Under the pieces are notes generated by a model, which was not told the origin of the DNA, did not search any database, and saw only the letters and a list, made by a program, of their open reading frames with translations. The translations under genes were made by a program, and so were the position numbers. Shown one piece after another: positions 45,120 to 58,968 of a DNA stretch of 64,000 nucleotides. The DNA is from Arthonia radiata (lineage: Eukaryota > Ascomycota > Arthoniomycetes > Arthoniales > Arthoniaceae): assembly GCA_002989075.1 (NCBI GenBank), contig PSQN01000013.1, positions 116,648 to 180,647 on the forward strand, given 5' to 3'. Position 1 is the first letter of the stretch. Every line of letters begins with the position of its first letter.

Positions 45120-46330
45120 GCCGTCGTGTCTAGGCTATTGCAGTGTCAAAACCCTGCACGGCGAATATAGACAGACCTGCAGGTGCTTGCTAGTTGGCAT
45201 TGCGGACGCTTTATTCATGGGCCGGACGTGCAAAACGATTTATTATGCTTTCATACGCGGGAAAGGTTGCCGCATTTGACTATCCCATTCCAGCCGGCGC
45301 GGGTAATGTATATAGACTCTTAACGATGAGGCCGCTGTTCCAGGTCATTGCGTGTGGGGCTTCGGTGTCTTTTGTCAATGACATGTTTCTCCTGCAAAGC
45401 GCTGTAAGTCTATGTCAGACATCGGTGGGAGGGACGGCGCGTTAGTGAACGGAAGGCTGGGAAGCATGAGAAAGCTTCCGTCACCGATATGTTAATGGCC
45501 TAAGTATGGACATATGCGAGATCCTGTGTGAGGAAATTCTTCGATACAATTCTTACGGGACGTCTGCGGGGCCGAATAAGCAGGTTTCATGCTGTGCTAA
45601 TGGCTCTTGACGACCGCTACTCCGTCATGCTTGGAACAATCTTCTCCATGAACAAGAGCGGGTCGGTGAATACGGCCAGTAGAGGTCTGATATATCCTTG
45701 GCCGCAGGAACAGACCTGTGACATAGCGTAGCAATCCTGAGAGATAAAGCGGTCATCAGTCTCCGACGGCTCCGAGAGTGGAAATTGGTGCACAAGCAGG
45801 CGCCGGGTGTGAGCTTAAGAGGCCTCTCGAGAGTCAAGCCTGTGGTCGTAAAGAGGTTTGTTTGGTAGAGGTGGAACAGTGGAAAGGTTCAAAAAGCAGG
45901 CTTTGATTATTACGCTCTATTGTCGTCCGTACCACGCATTAATGCACGTGACATGCTCCTGCCACATATATTCTACCTGCACCTATACTCGCATATCGAA
46001 AGCTCACAGACTGTCCGTTGAAGTATATATCTTTCCATGTGCGCGCGTGTTTATACATTCATATCGAAGCCTTCACGCGCAGATGAGCGAGGAAAACTGG
46101 CAGCGCGTCGGATAAAACAAAGTGTTTACAGGCAAAGTTCACGTGTTATGAGGCCGTCCGCACCTCATGTAAGACAACTTCAGGGCAAGAGGCGGGCGAA
46201 AGACATGCAAAAGGATCCGTGCTTTTTCAGCTGCTCGCCAAATTAGTATCATCTGGTCCCAAAATCAGCGGGGGACACGCCGGCTCACACACAGAGAAGC
46301 TCGGCGACCACACAGCGTACACAAACTACC
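45120..46330. other. Gene-free border region before the repeats
   Basis: About 1.2 kb of normal-composition DNA between the last gene and the AT-rich block. Small frames have no pattern. No terminal repeat or target duplication is seen at the border. Confidence 0.4.
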
Positions 46331-47878
46331 CCTATTTAGGTAATATATTTAATATATATTAAAGATATACTTACTATATTCTTCTCTAATACTATTATTT
46401 CTTTTCTATTTTTAAGCGAAGGTAGAGAAACTCTTATATAGCTTCAGTAAAAAAGACTCTTTAAAGAAAGAAAGGACTCTTATAAAGATTAACGCTAAGT
46501 AATAAGTATAATAATATATTTATAGTAAAATAAATATATATTTATACTATTATATATTAAATATATTTTAAAACTATTATTTTATTAAGAATAGTTTATA
46601 TACGCTATATAGCTACTAAGCTTCTCTATATATAAACTAAGATATAACTCTAAAATTAGTTTAAATATTACCTATTCTAGTAGTATATTAGCCTACTAGA
46701 TATATCTCTTCTTAGTAGCTAGATATTAGATTAGATATAACTAGAGAACTTAAGACTTAAAATATCTTATAGATATCTAGATCTATTAGAAGATACTTGT
46801 TTGAATAGATCTATCGACTACTTTTAGTCTATATATCCTTACTCTATAATATAGTATTATAGAAACTTAATTTAAAATTATAGAAAGATTTATTATTTAT
46901 AGAAAAAGCTTGAACTATTTTATATATCTTTTATATATACTAATAGCTCTATAAGTAATCTCGGTTTTATATTACTATATATACCTTTTTACTTACTTTA
47001 ATAGATATATAAATATAGCTCAAATTCTAAACTAATAATAGTATCTTTAATAAACTTATAACTATCTAACAATATTAGATAATTAGACCTAATCTTTAAT
47101 CTTAACTATACTAACTATCTAGTATATATTATTATATAGATACTATAGTATATTATACTAGAGTATTTAGCTAGTATAGAAGACTATAAGAGCAAGCTAA
47201 AGGTACTTAAGAAAAAATGTCTAGATATAAAAAAGTATTAAGAATAGAAGTAATACTAAACTATATATAAATTACTAGCTCTAGAGGCGGATAAATATAT
47301 ATTAAGTATATAGGATAGAAACTTTATATGCCTACTAGTTATTATTCTTAGGTATGTAAGATATGATTGTTACTTTATAGCTATCTTTCTTAAATACTTT
47401 AATAGCTACTAATATAGTTATAGTAATATTAGTATTTTGAATAAGAAGATAGTATCTATAATAGTAATATATAGAGAAGTAGCAATAGAAGGCGGTTTTA
47501 GGGATTAAGAGCTTAAATTAGAGGAGTTTACAATATAGAAATACTACTATAGAAACAATAAAGAAAAAAAATAGAATCTTATTAGTTAAGATATAATTAT
47601 AAGTAGAATCGGTTACTTAAGCTCTCTTTAAATATAAATAGAATAAGTAGTCTATAGGTTATATATTATTTAGTATTCTAGTAAGTATTTAAAGTTAGAA
47701 ATTAAAGTTAGAAATACTAGTTATTAGGAGAGACGCTATCAATACTAGACACTCTTTATAAGTCTTAGAAAGGTAGACTATATATTGTTAGTAACTATAC
47801 TTAAAAGCTTAATTATTTATACTAAGAAGTTCTTATTAATAAGGTTATAAAAATACTCTCTCTTATAAATATAGTATT
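46331..47878. repeat. RIP-degraded AT-rich sequence of unknown origin
   Basis: Composition changes sharply near 46,330 to long TA-rich sequence in which CpA and TpG are almost absent over hundreds of bases. That is the outcome of repeat-induced point mutation on both strands. No frame, terminal repeat or protein trace can be recognised. It may be the remains of an older element into which the Copia element inserted. Confidence 0.7.
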
Positions 47879-48128
47879 TATTAAAAAGGTACAGGGAAGA
47901 AGAAGAATACTACTATAAAGAGTAGAAAGATAAGATTAGCTTGAGACTGGTACAATACTTAGGCTTAGTACAGGTATAATACTTAGTAGCAAAGAGAAGC
48001 TGTTGTTATATTATCTGTCTTGTTAGCTAAAATTCTCTAAAGAGATTTTAGCTTATATATCTAAGTTTAGCGGCCTGTATAAGACTTACTAGATATCTAT
48101 TCTTTTAATAGAGGCCAGATAACTCGTA
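47879..48128 (-). repeat. Copia LTR (3' LTR of the minus-strand element)
   Basis: 250 bp closely matching 52468-52717 in order and length (for example GGTACAGGGAAGAAG, GCTTGAGACTGGT and TCTGTCTTGTTAGCTA). Most differences are C-to-T or G-to-A in the CpA/TpG sense, including the terminal TG changed to TA. Confidence 0.88.
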
Positions 48129-51100
48129 ACTTACTGTATAAGATAGTAATTCTGTCTATTTAAAACTATTAGTCTTTAAGTCTATTCTATATTGTTTTAG
48201 ACTATAGGCCAGCTATCTAGAATAAGTCGTACAATGCTTCTTTTTGTCTTAGACCCGGGCTACTAGGCCCGAACCTTTAGATAAAAGGCTTGTTATATTT
48301 TAGACCGAGACAGCTAGTAGAACCTATCCGATACTCTAGGTCTTTAGAGGTTTTAGCTAACTAGCTAGTTAGTTAATTTTTAATATACCTCCTTAATCGA
48401 CTAGTTATTTTAGCCGGATTATAAGCTAATTTAAGTTCTAAACGTTAGTATTTTAGCTAAGTCGATTAGTTTTGTTAAACTGTCTGCTAATTGTTCCTTT
48501 ATAGAAACGTATTTAAGCTCTATTTGGCCTGCTTAAACGTTTTCTCTAATATAATAATACTGTATATCAATATGCTTAGATTTAGCTTAAAAGGTAGGGT
48601 TTTTTATAAGTTCTTTTGTTAAATTGCTGTCGGTAAGTAACAGTTTTATTAGTAAAACCGGGGTCTCCGGTCTAATTTAACTAGCTTGCTCGGACAAATA
48701 TATGCTTGCCTGGTACGTTAGAGCCCGCCAAGGCTTTTTATCCGCAGACTTTTTAAAAGTACCCGCTAAAACGGTAGTAATCGAATTTTCTTTAAAAATT
48801 CCGGACAGTTTGGTAGCAATTAATTAGATAAATAACTGTTTCTTTATAGCTTCTTTAAGAGCTATATATTTGGCCTTATAAGAGCTTAAGGCGACCGTTT
48901 TTTATAGCTTTAAATTTTAGCTAAGGGCTTCGTTCTTGAGTAGAAAGATATAGCCGGTAGTCGATCTCCTAGTACTAAGGTCTTTCCCCCAATCTGCGTT
49001 ATAATAGCCGGTTATACTGTTTATTGAGGAAGATTTATAGTAAAGGCTAAGGTTAAGAGTTTTATCTAAGTAAGCCTAAAGGCTACTTAAGACTCTCTAG
49101 TGCTTCTCGCTAAGATTCGATATGTACCGGGCTAGTAGGCTAGTTGTAAAGGCAATATCGGGTCTTATCTTTGTTATTAGATACAAAATCGATCCAATTT
49201 GTTGCTAATAATTAGAAATATTGGCACTACTAGCTTAATTAGGATTCGATACCAATTTTAAGCCGACGGGTTACAGTATTTTCCCGAGCATTCGGCCGTT
49301 TTTCTTCGAGTATTTGGTTAAAATTTTAGCTAAATAAGTCGACTAATTTAGGCGAATTGTTTTTGCCGGGCGATCTTAGGTAATTTTAATTTCTAGGAAC
49401 TTACTAACGTCTTCTAGTTTCTTAACCGTAAGAGTCTTATTTAGTTTCTAGTAGATTCTAGAGATTATTTCGGTAGAATTGGATACAGCTAATATATTAT
49501 CTACGTAGACGATTAAAATTGCCTGCTTTCTGGTTCTTTGAATATAAACCGACTAATTGGATACTAGGGGTTTAAAACCTATGTCCCTTAGTAATTCTTA
49601 AAGATAGGCTTTCTACTGTCGGCCGGCCTGTTTTAAACTGTAAAGGGCCTTCTTTATTCAATAAACTTTATTAGTTCCGTTAGATAGGTCAGTTAGTTGC
49701 TCGATATAGACAATCTCGTCTAACTTTACGTTAGAATAAGCTAATTTTACGTCTTATTGCTTTATTTCTTAGTTTTTCTCTGCTGCTAAGGCTAGTATAA
49801 GCCGGTAGGTAATTAGATTTACTATATTTACAAAGGTCTCTATAAAATTAAGGTTAGATCTTTGCTGGCAGCCCTTAGCTACCTAGCGGGCTTTAAAAAT
49901 CGACTCGCTCTCCGGAAGATACTTAATCTTTAGTATCCAGCGCCCTTTTAGCGCCTTTCTACCCGGCAGCAGCTCGGTTAATATCTAGGTTTCTTAGTTA
50001 GCTAGCTCTTTGAGCTCCGACTATATTGTATCTAGCTAAGAAGGCCAATCCTTAGATACCCTTATTTCTTTTAAGTTATTAGGCTCTTTAGTAACTGCGA
50101 CTAAGGCCTGTTTGACGTATTGTTCTAGGTTATTGTAGAACTCGTTAAACTAATTTTTGTCGGCGTTTTTGTATATAAAATCTATTTTCTGGGCGCAATC
50201 GATGTTTACTCGGTTAGGGTTTTTAGTACTTCTATAATCTAACTCGGTAAGAAGGTTAGACTCGTCTAGAGCTCTAGTTTAGTATAGTTCTTATTTAGAT
50301 TCGTCCGCTAGTTGTTAAGATATAGGGGGGGTATACTGTTCCTTATACAGAGAACTCTCTCCTTTATCGGGAGGTACCTCCCTATTATCTTGAGATTTAG
50401 CGGTCGGATTTAGCTCGTTTTTGAACTCAACTTCTAGTTGTTCTTTAGACTCTTTAGGAATACTCTTGGTTAATCGATTAACCATAGATCTCCGTAGGTT
50501 CTAAACAAATTTTTCTTCCTAGACGTAGACGTCTCTTTCTCAGTAAACCTTCCGGTTATTGGGGTCTAAGAGCTTATATTAGTTTAATCTGTAGTCTATT
50601 AAGATATAGGCAGTTGCTCTAGCGTCTAGCTTTTTTAGTTTAGATTCTTTAAGATAAGTAACTAAGCTCTAGATTTTAATAGTACTGACATCTAGTTTTT
50701 TGCCGTATTTTGCTTCGTACGGAGTAATAAACTCCGGTAATCCGGTATAAGAGGTCCTATTGTAAATATAGATAGCTGCTTTTAGCGCTTTACCCCAATA
50801 TATCTAGGGTAGCCCGGTAGTATAAAGCATTGCTCAAACTTTACTAACAATTGTTCGGTTAAAGCGTTCAGTTCGTTTATTTTGCTAGGAGGTATACGGT
50901 ACGGATATCGTTAGAATAGCTTCTTTTTGTTCTAGAAGCTATTTTATCCGGCCTTCCCGGTATTCTTTTGCGTTATCTAAGTATAGTCTTCTAAAAGAAT
51001 ACTCGAACTACGTTTCTTTTCGAGTAATATAGATAGATAGTGCGTCGAAAACCTGATCTTTAGACTATAGTACCTCAGTAGTCGTATACCGAGTTTTATT

Positions 51101-52467
51101 GTCTATAAAGCTAGTAAATAATTGACCTTTAGAAGGGGTTTGTGGTACAATTAGCCTGCAAATATTTAAGTAGACTTTTTCTAAATAATTGGCCGATTTG
51201 TCTAGAGTTTTTTAGCTAACTTTAGCCGTTGCCTTTGCTTCGAAGCAAATTTAGCAATTATCTCTCAATTTGTCCGAATGATCTGTTTCTAGGGCAACCT
51301 TTTTAAGCTGTTTTAAGGCGTTTTCGCCTATATGTCTTATCTGTTGATACCAAAGGTCAGTTTTTGAAGAAATAGTGTAGAGAGATCGAACTATATTAAT
51401 AGTCTGAGCTTCTATTACTATTAGGCCGTTAACATACCCCCCCTCGGTAGTTAGTTGTCCGGCCCAATCAACTTTTAGCTTGTTTTAGTTAAGAGTTACC
51501 TTACCTCTCCTCTTTCTAAGCTTGTTGAAGCTTAGGAGGTTAATTTTAAATTCCTTAACAAACAAAACTTCGTTTAGAACAATTATTTTGTTCTTAAAGA
51601 ACAGTTTTGCTTTGCCTGTCTAAAAGGCTTAGATTAACTTCCCTCCTCCCTAACGAATAATCCGGTTAGTTGGCCAGATATCCGTTAGAAGGTCAATATT
51701 CGAGCAAATATAGCTTATTGAGCCTGTATCGAGGATCTAAGAATTAGTAGAGTGATTAACTCTGTCTAGTAATACTGTAAAGCATTGTTCTTCTTGTAGG
51801 TTAGAACTATGTACAGAAAACATTAAAAAATTGGTGTTTTTGGAGCTTTTGTTGGAATTTGGCCGGAGATTTGGGTATTTTTTCCAACAAGTTGCTGGTT
51901 TATGCTCCTTTTTGTTGCAAAAGGGGCATTTTTCTTGGTTTTTACTTAGAGGTTTTAATTTTTCTTCGGTCCTTTGCGTCGATTTGTTGTCTATTGCAGT
52001 AAAAACCTTTTCTACTGGGGTACTACCGTAAATTCAGCGAGACTCGTCTATAAGTTAACTAAATAAGTTCTGTAGACTTATATCGCTAGTCGTTTGTCGG
52101 TAGCTTTAGCTAATAATAGCTACGGTATGCTCGTATTCGGGGATCAGATTGTAGAGGACGTAGGCAGCTACCACCTTGTTGGGTAGTGCTAGTCCTCGGG
52201 TTACTAAATTGTCCGTTAATTGTCTAATTTTAGTAAGGTAAAGCTTAAGGTTTTTTATCTTACTAAGTGTAGTGCTAAAGAGCTCCTTGCAAATTAGAAA
52301 CTTGAAACTAAAACCTTTCGATTTGTATAACCTTTTTAGGCTATTTCAAAGCTCTAGAGAGTTATAAATCTCCTTTATTTGAATAAGGGGACCGTCCTCT
52401 AGAGTTAGTCGAATAAGGGCTGCTGCCCTTGTCGATCGTTCCTAGCGGCTAGCTTTAGTAATATCTC

Positions 52468-52717
52468 TGTTAAAAAGGTACAGGGAAGAAGAAGGATACT
52501 ACTACAAAGAGTAGGAAGACGAGACCAGCTTGAGACTGGTGCAATACTTAGGCTTGGTACAGGTACAATACTTAGTAGCAAAGAGAAGCTATTGTTATAT
52601 TATCTGTCTTGTTAGCTAGAATCCTCTAGAGAGATCCTAGCTTATATATCTAAGTCTAGCAGTTTATATAGGACTTATTAGATATCTATTCTTTTGATAG
52701 GAGCTAGATAACCCGTA
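52468..52717 (-). repeat. Copia LTR (5' LTR of the minus-strand element)
   Basis: Partner of 47879-48128. It retains the terminal TGTTAA and more GC positions than the other copy, so it is the less mutated of the two. The right-hand limit is estimated from where the two copies stop matching and could be off by a few bases. Confidence 0.85.
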
Positions 52718-55700
52718 TATAATACATAAACGTTCCGATAGCAAATTAGAACGGAATGTTGTCTATTTAGAAAGGCTGCGATTCTTAAAGAATATCTTTC
52801 CTCTAGTGGACGCATCCCTTTCTAGTCTCCTTAATAATTAGCTTAAATACTAGTAGAGCCTATTTAGGCCCTTTTTGCTACCTAACTGCTTCCTGTCTTA
52901 TACCCAGATTACATCCTAATTATTCTAAACCTACGAGGGGGGCGGCCGGCAGTTAGGTACCTTATCGACGTCGCTTAGGGGTTAACCCGGTATAATCGAG
53001 TATAGCCGAGACTCCGTACATACGTTAAAATAAATAATATTAAAATTAATTGATGGCCGATGCTGGTAAGTACCGTGTTCGAAGAGAACGAGCAAGGAAC
53101 TAAGTACGCGACGGTAGTCGCTTTATATCCGCCGTACAAGCAGAATACAGAGCGTAGCAAAACATAGCCAACGCCGAAGAAGACTAGGACCCTTATATAA
53201 GATCTAGCGACAACGATAAGCAAGAAGGCTTATAAGCCGGCGAACAGACGTCGAGCAGATTGCGAACTAAGAAGGACGATAGTCTAAACCAAAACAATAA
53301 CAACGACGAAGGGGCCTACTAAGGCTCTAACCGCGAAGAATCTCTCTTTAGCGCCTCCTTAAGCGTTAAGGTACGAAAGCTGAAACAAGAACTACTAGCA
53401 TAGCAGTAGCAGCACACTATTAAGAAGCTCAAGCTTAAAAAGCGAATGCTTGAAGTTGAGCTCCAGTCCGCCCGCAATTTGGGAGCTGGTAGCAAGCGGC
53501 TACGGGGCGATTTAAGCCTTTAAAGCTAGATCAACGAGCTTCTTAAGAAAGAGGCGCCTAAGCTTAAGAGAGCTATAAGCTCTATAGACACTCGATAAAC
53601 TTAAACTATTAAGGAAAGATTTTAGATAGCTAACGTCTCGAACCCCGACGACGTTCGTATTATTACCTGGTGCGTCTAGAGACTCCCTAGAGACCTGGCG
53701 GATAGGTAGCGAATTTACGCCGAAGAGAACAAAGAGAAGACGTTGCTCTACGTATAAGCGTACTTCAAAGGATAGGTAATAAAATACATCGTCGACCTAG
53801 CTACAGCTACTACAGCTAACGCAGAAAAGTTCTTTACGTCGACGTAGAGTTCGACGCAGAAGCTTAAGGACTTCCTAAGCTTTCTATAGAACGAAGAAAC
53901 TAAGTTGCTAGGTAGCAAGATACCGAACCCGAATCGGGCCGTATTCTACTATACGCGCTTACCTTTATAAATTAAGGCGAAGCTAATTAAGTAAGGTCTC
54001 TTAGAGAACCTGCTTAAAGACACAAACGAGCTTCTAAAGAAAGTTTGTTAATATATAAATATTAATTGTAGTGTATCGCAGGACGCCCGCAACACTAATA
54101 TAAACCGAGATCGCTCCGGTAGCGGATCGGGTACAAACTGTGGCGGTTATAACGCTAGAGCATCCCTACAGGGGTCGGACCGCGGACGAGGCGGTTTATA
54201 CCGAGGACGAGGCAACTTGCCGGTCCAATAAAGAGACAATAGCTCTGCCGTATAGGGGCAACTAGGGTCGATATACAGTAAGGCAAACATTATCTGCTTT
54301 ACGTACAATTAGAAAGGGCATTATACCACTAAATATACTACGCCTCAAACCGGTGTCAATTCGACGCTAGTTGGGCGGAAAAACGACAGGTCCCGAGGGT
54401 AAGCCTCGCGTCCCTAAAGCTTAGGACTGTTGATTAACGGCGAGGACAAATTAAAGTCTCGGTACAGCTAGACAGGTCGCCGCAAGAGGTTCTCGCGCTA
54501 ATAGATTTTGGTACAGAGATTAATCTTATTAATTATCGTATTGTACTTAAAAGAGGATAGCAAAAATTGTATAGAGTAAAGCTCCTGTATACTAAATTCC
54601 TTAATAAAAATAAGCTGCAGCTTTATAGCGCGTATAACGTAAATATAACCGTAAGAGACGTATATAAGGAGAAACGGTATTGCTAACTCTGCCTATATTC
54701 GGCTAACTTTGTAGGATACAGCCTTGTCTTAGGATACCCATAGCTTAAGCAAGTTGAGCCCTAGATTAGCTGGGCGATAAGAACAATTGCTTGGGGAAAC
54801 CTTTCTGCGCCCGAAGAACGGGTAGTAAGAGCTAAGTCTATTAAGATTATTAATAAAGACGTAATTTTAGTATATTTATAAAGAGGCGAACAGTACTACT
54901 CCGCGATCCTATAGATAGGAGCGGATAGACGTTATAAGTATTAAATAGCGATTCTATTAGACGTTAGTTCGCCGCTAGACTAGACTCTAAATAACGAGCC
55001 TAAGAAAGTAGAGAAGCGAGATAAGCTTTCTTCTTAGTACGCTAAATATAAAGATATCTTTTCTAAAGAACTGTCGAGTAAGCTTGCGCCGCTTAGTAAG
55101 CATACTTATAAGATTGAGCTTAAGGATAGCACGGAACCTCTGTATAAGTTAATCTACCCTGTATCGTAGGATAAGCTGAAGACGCTCTGGGAGTATTTAA
55201 ATGCTATAATCAAGAAAGGATAGATACAACCCTCTATTAGTCCGGCGGGTGCTCTAGTCCTGTTTGTGTCTAAGGTAGATAGATCGTTAAGACTGTATGT
55301 TGACTACCGCGGTTTAAACAATGTGACTGTAAAGAATCGCTACGCATTGCCGCTAGTCTCTAAGATTCTTAATCGTCTATAAGGCTCGAAGGTATTTACA
55401 AAGCTTAATCTTTGCGATACCTATTACTGTATTTGTATCTGTAAAGGAAATAAGTAAAAGACAGCGTTTTGTACCCAATATAGGCACTATAAATACCTAG
55501 TAATACCTTTTAGACTAGCAAACGCCTCTACTACGTTCTAGGCATATATCTATAAAGCTATAGGCAATCTTATTGATACCGTGTATATTATTTATATAGA
55601 CGATATCTTAATTTTCTCTAAAGACGAGAAAAGCTATGAAGGCTATATTAAAGAAGTCCTACAAAGGCTCTGTAAATAGGGTTTATTTATAAAGCTGTCT

Positions 55701-58454
55701 AAGTGTTAATTTTATATTATTAAGGTTTCTTTTCTAGGGTTCACCGTAAAAGTCGATAGTATCGAAATAGACCTAAAAAGGGTACAAACTATAGCCGAAT
55801 GGCTAGTTTCTACTATCGTAAAGCAGATCCTGTCCTTTCTAGGATTCGTAAACTTCTACCGGCGATTTATCTACGGATTTAGCCGCATCGTAGCGTTAAT
55901 AAACGTACTAACGAAAGACATTAAGTTTGTCTAAGACAAAGCCTAATAAGAAGCTTTTAAAGCGCTAAAGCAAGCCTTTATAAATATACTAGTGCTAACG
56001 TACTTTAATTCGGTACTATCGATTATTTTAATAACTAACGTATTAGACTTTATAATAGTAGGTATCTTACTTTAGCTAAGAGAAGATAGCTGATTACTAT
56101 TGCCGTTAAATATTAACTTAGGCTTGCCTACACTAGATATAGCAGACACCGTCCGGACTAGTACCGATAATAAGGCGGATACATACCTATATTCGGTAGC
56201 GTTCTTTTTAAAGAAATTTGTAGACGCTGAGCTAAGATATAATACCTATAATAAAGAACTTATAGCAATATAGACTAGCTTTAAGTACTAGTATTATTAT
56301 CTTATTGGTGTATAGCACTTAGTAAAGGTTATAACAGACTACAATAATCTGTAGTATTTTATAACAACGAAAGTATTGTTTTGCTAATAGGCGCGCTAGG
56401 CAGAAGACCTGTTAGCATTTAACTTTAAAATACTATACCGTATAGGTAGCAAGAACCTAGCAGACGCGCCGTCGCGCCGTCTAGATTATAAGAATTTGCG
56501 TAGAGTAAAGGAAGACAACGCTAACGAGATGTTACCGAGCCTGTAGCAGAAGCTTAGGAGAGGTGTTACTTTGCCTGGTGCTAGGGAAGAGCCCTTTAGC
56601 CCAAAAGAAGGTATAATTGCTGCCTTAATTATATTGCTTAAAAATTAGTTTGAACACTATCAGCGGTTTAGTTACCGACCTAAAACTCTAAACGCGACTG
56701 TAGCCCAAATCGGAGGCAGATCGGAGTTAAATACAGACCTTATGTAGGACGCCTAGGAGCGAGAAACGCGTCTGTCTTTCTCTGCTAATACAGAGCCTTT
56801 TTCGATAGCTCTCGTATTACGAGTTAAGGTAGTTACAGCTACCGCTCTCGAAACAGCTTACAATAATACTCCTCGGGGTCTTGCGACTCTAATCCTCGAA
56901 GTTTAGTAGAGGAACGCCTTTATAAAGCAGAAAGTATCGGAGTTAAAATTATTAGCTAGGACTAAAGGTCAGCAGAGTAACAAAACGGCAATAGATCGCC
57001 GTTAAGCCGACACAAGAAAGCGCCGTACGAGTCGAATCGACTTAGATGCCCCAACAGGGCCCGACTCGGACTCCGAGTCTCTAAAGCACGCAGAATAGTT
57101 AGTTAACAGCTACAGGTTATTGCGCTAAGGTAGCAAAATCTAGATACTAGAATGCTCTGCGTTAAAGCTTAAAATTATAAGCAGAAATTATAATAATAAG
57201 CTTGCTAGCTACTTTAAGGTCGAAAAGATCCTTAAAATCCTAAGACGTAAATATACGTAAAAAAAGATAGTAACGTATATTAAGAACTTTATTACTAAAT
57301 ATAATATATACTAACGAACAGCCGTAAAGAGGTATAAGCTATACAGCGAAATAGCGGCGATATCGGTCCCGATTGGCCTCTTTAAGGATCTATTCTTAGA
57401 CTTTATTGTTAAACTACCAATAGTTCTTTTAAAAAATAGAAACATTGTTAATTTAATTCTTGTAGTCGTAGACCACTTCTCTAAGTTTATAACCTATATT
57501 CTAGTTAGTAAAACTATAGATGCTATAGAGCTAGTAGAAGTGCTTTACAAACACTAAACAAAAACGTTAGGATTCTCGAGGAGTCTTTTGTCTAATAGAG
57601 GATCTATATTTACTAGCTTATATTAGAGCACCTTCTGTTAGTATTTGACTGTAAAACAAAGGTTGAGTACAGCATTTTACCCTCAAACTGATGGCCAAAC
57701 CGAGCGCTAGAACTAAAAGCTTGAAAACTACCTACGTATCTATATTTCTTAAGATTAAGATAATTAGCATAAGTATCTAGAAGAAGCTGCTTTTGCGTAC
57801 AATTTAAAAGTTTATTTATCGACGAAAATTTCGCCGATTAAATGTGCGTTCGGTCGCGTTGCAGACGTACTAAACGGCGCGCCGCCGTTAAATCGGTACT
57901 GCACCGTAGTTAAGCCGAACGACCCTTCTATCGGTAAGAATACCTCTCGTTAAGGGGAAAGGCAGCCTAGACCAGAACATTCTATAGCAGTTAAGTATAT
58001 AAAAGAACGTCTTCTCCGCTAATAAGAAATAAAGCAGCAGTTAGAGAAAGCTTAGCGTCTGTAGACAGAATAGTACAACACTAAGCACATATTAAAATAC
58101 TATGCAGTAGGTAACTTAGTGCTGCTATTATTAAAGAACCTTAAAACAAAGAGGCCAATAAAGAAGCTTAACGATCGAAGCTTAGAACTATTTAGGATCC
58201 TTAAGAAAGTAGGTAAACAAGCTTACTAGCTGGCACTACTAGACTTCTACCGCATTTACTCTATCTTCTATGTATCCTTACTAGAGCTATATCGCCGTCG
58301 GCCCGGTACGGAACCGCCTGGTCCAATCGAAGTCGATAGTAATAAAGAATGGCTTATTAAGGCGATCCGCTTTAAGGTTAAGAACAAAGATTAGTATTGG
58401 ACTAAGTAGCAGAGGTAGTCGGAGGCAAATAATACGATAGAGCTGCGGGTACAT
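52718..58454 (+). mobile_element. Ty3/Gypsy retrotransposon (chromovirus-like), heavily RIPped
   Basis: Plus-strand translation gives gag-like sequence (53.05-54.3 kb), an aspartic-protease trace (ALIDFGTEINLIN, about 54,500, with the active-site Ser altered), RT (55.1-55.9 kb; YIIYIDDILIFS), RNase H (YNTYNKELIAI, about 56,250), integrase (57.4-57.9 kb; VVDHFSKF, FYPQTDGQTER) and a terminal chromodomain-like segment (58.3-58.45 kb; KAIRFKVKNKD). Many in-frame TAG/TAA codons occur. No matching 5' LTR is recognised next to the Copia element, so the left end may have been lost or mutated beyond recognition. Between RNase H and integrase there is an unusually long spacer of about 0.7-0.9 kb. Confidence 0.82.
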
Positions 58455-58926
58455 TGTTACGGGCACCAGCCCCAGACGGCCTAGCGTGCACCCAAGCATC
58501 AACCACCGCCAGTTATCTCAGCCCTACCAGCATCATTCCCGACTAAGCCTACAAACCCGCCGTAAGCATTATCGGACAAGACGGCTATGAGAGCCTACGT
58601 TCCCTACAAACCCGATATAGGCATTGTCGGGATTGACGGACACAGGGGAACTTCCCTATGTACCTTAGATTATATAGCTAGACTAATGGCCGACCTTAGG
58701 ATAGACTTTAGTCTGTCAACTCAACATCTGAATACAAGTTCCTTAACTATATTCAGGTAACGTGCTTCACCTTCTGTCTACTTTAGTCAAGCCCCTCTCA
58801 CCCTCTGTAATCTGTCTCGCCTCTCCTGCCTTTCAGTCTCTAGCACACGAGACACCCACCACCAAGGTCGACAAGCACACAAGGCAAGTGAGCCTTAGTT
58901 CGGTCCTCCCAGCGACCGGCGTTACA
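58455..58926 (+). repeat. Putative 5' LTR of the downstream Gypsy element
   Basis: About 472 bp starting TGTTACGGGC and ending CGTTACA, just before the gag start. GC content is normal here and C/T-rich blocks precede the end, as in fungal LTRs. The partner LTR would be beyond the window, so the limits are judged from the TG...CA ends and position only. Confidence 0.5.
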
Positions 58927-58968
58927 CTTTGACAGACTCGCTACGAAAGCAGAGAAAGCAGATTATTT

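Larger units (their letters stand above)
47879..52717 (-). mobile_element. Ty1/Copia LTR retrotransposon, RIP-inactivated
   Basis: 4.84 kb with two 250-bp LTRs. Translating the minus strand shows, from right to left, a CCHC knuckle (CPFCNKKEHKPATCW, about 51,890), integrase C-terminal traces (RTERFNRTI, YNRTSYTGLPEFITPYE, 50,720-50,920), reverse transcriptase (KGRWILKIKYLPE, KARWVAKGCQQR, YVDNILAVSN; 49,490-49,950) and RNase H (SKHIDIQYYYIRE, about 48,560). That integrase-before-RT order defines Copia. The RT box reads YVDN instead of YVDD, a G-to-A change, and TAG codons interrupt every domain, mostly where Gln or Trp is expected, so it cannot encode active proteins. Confidence 0.88.

Noticed and set aside
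46331-52700. Small frames inside the AT-rich block (such as 51831-52031) as genes
   Set aside because: They are antisense or residual frames of the degraded Copia element; the 51.9 kb one is the complement of its zinc knuckle.
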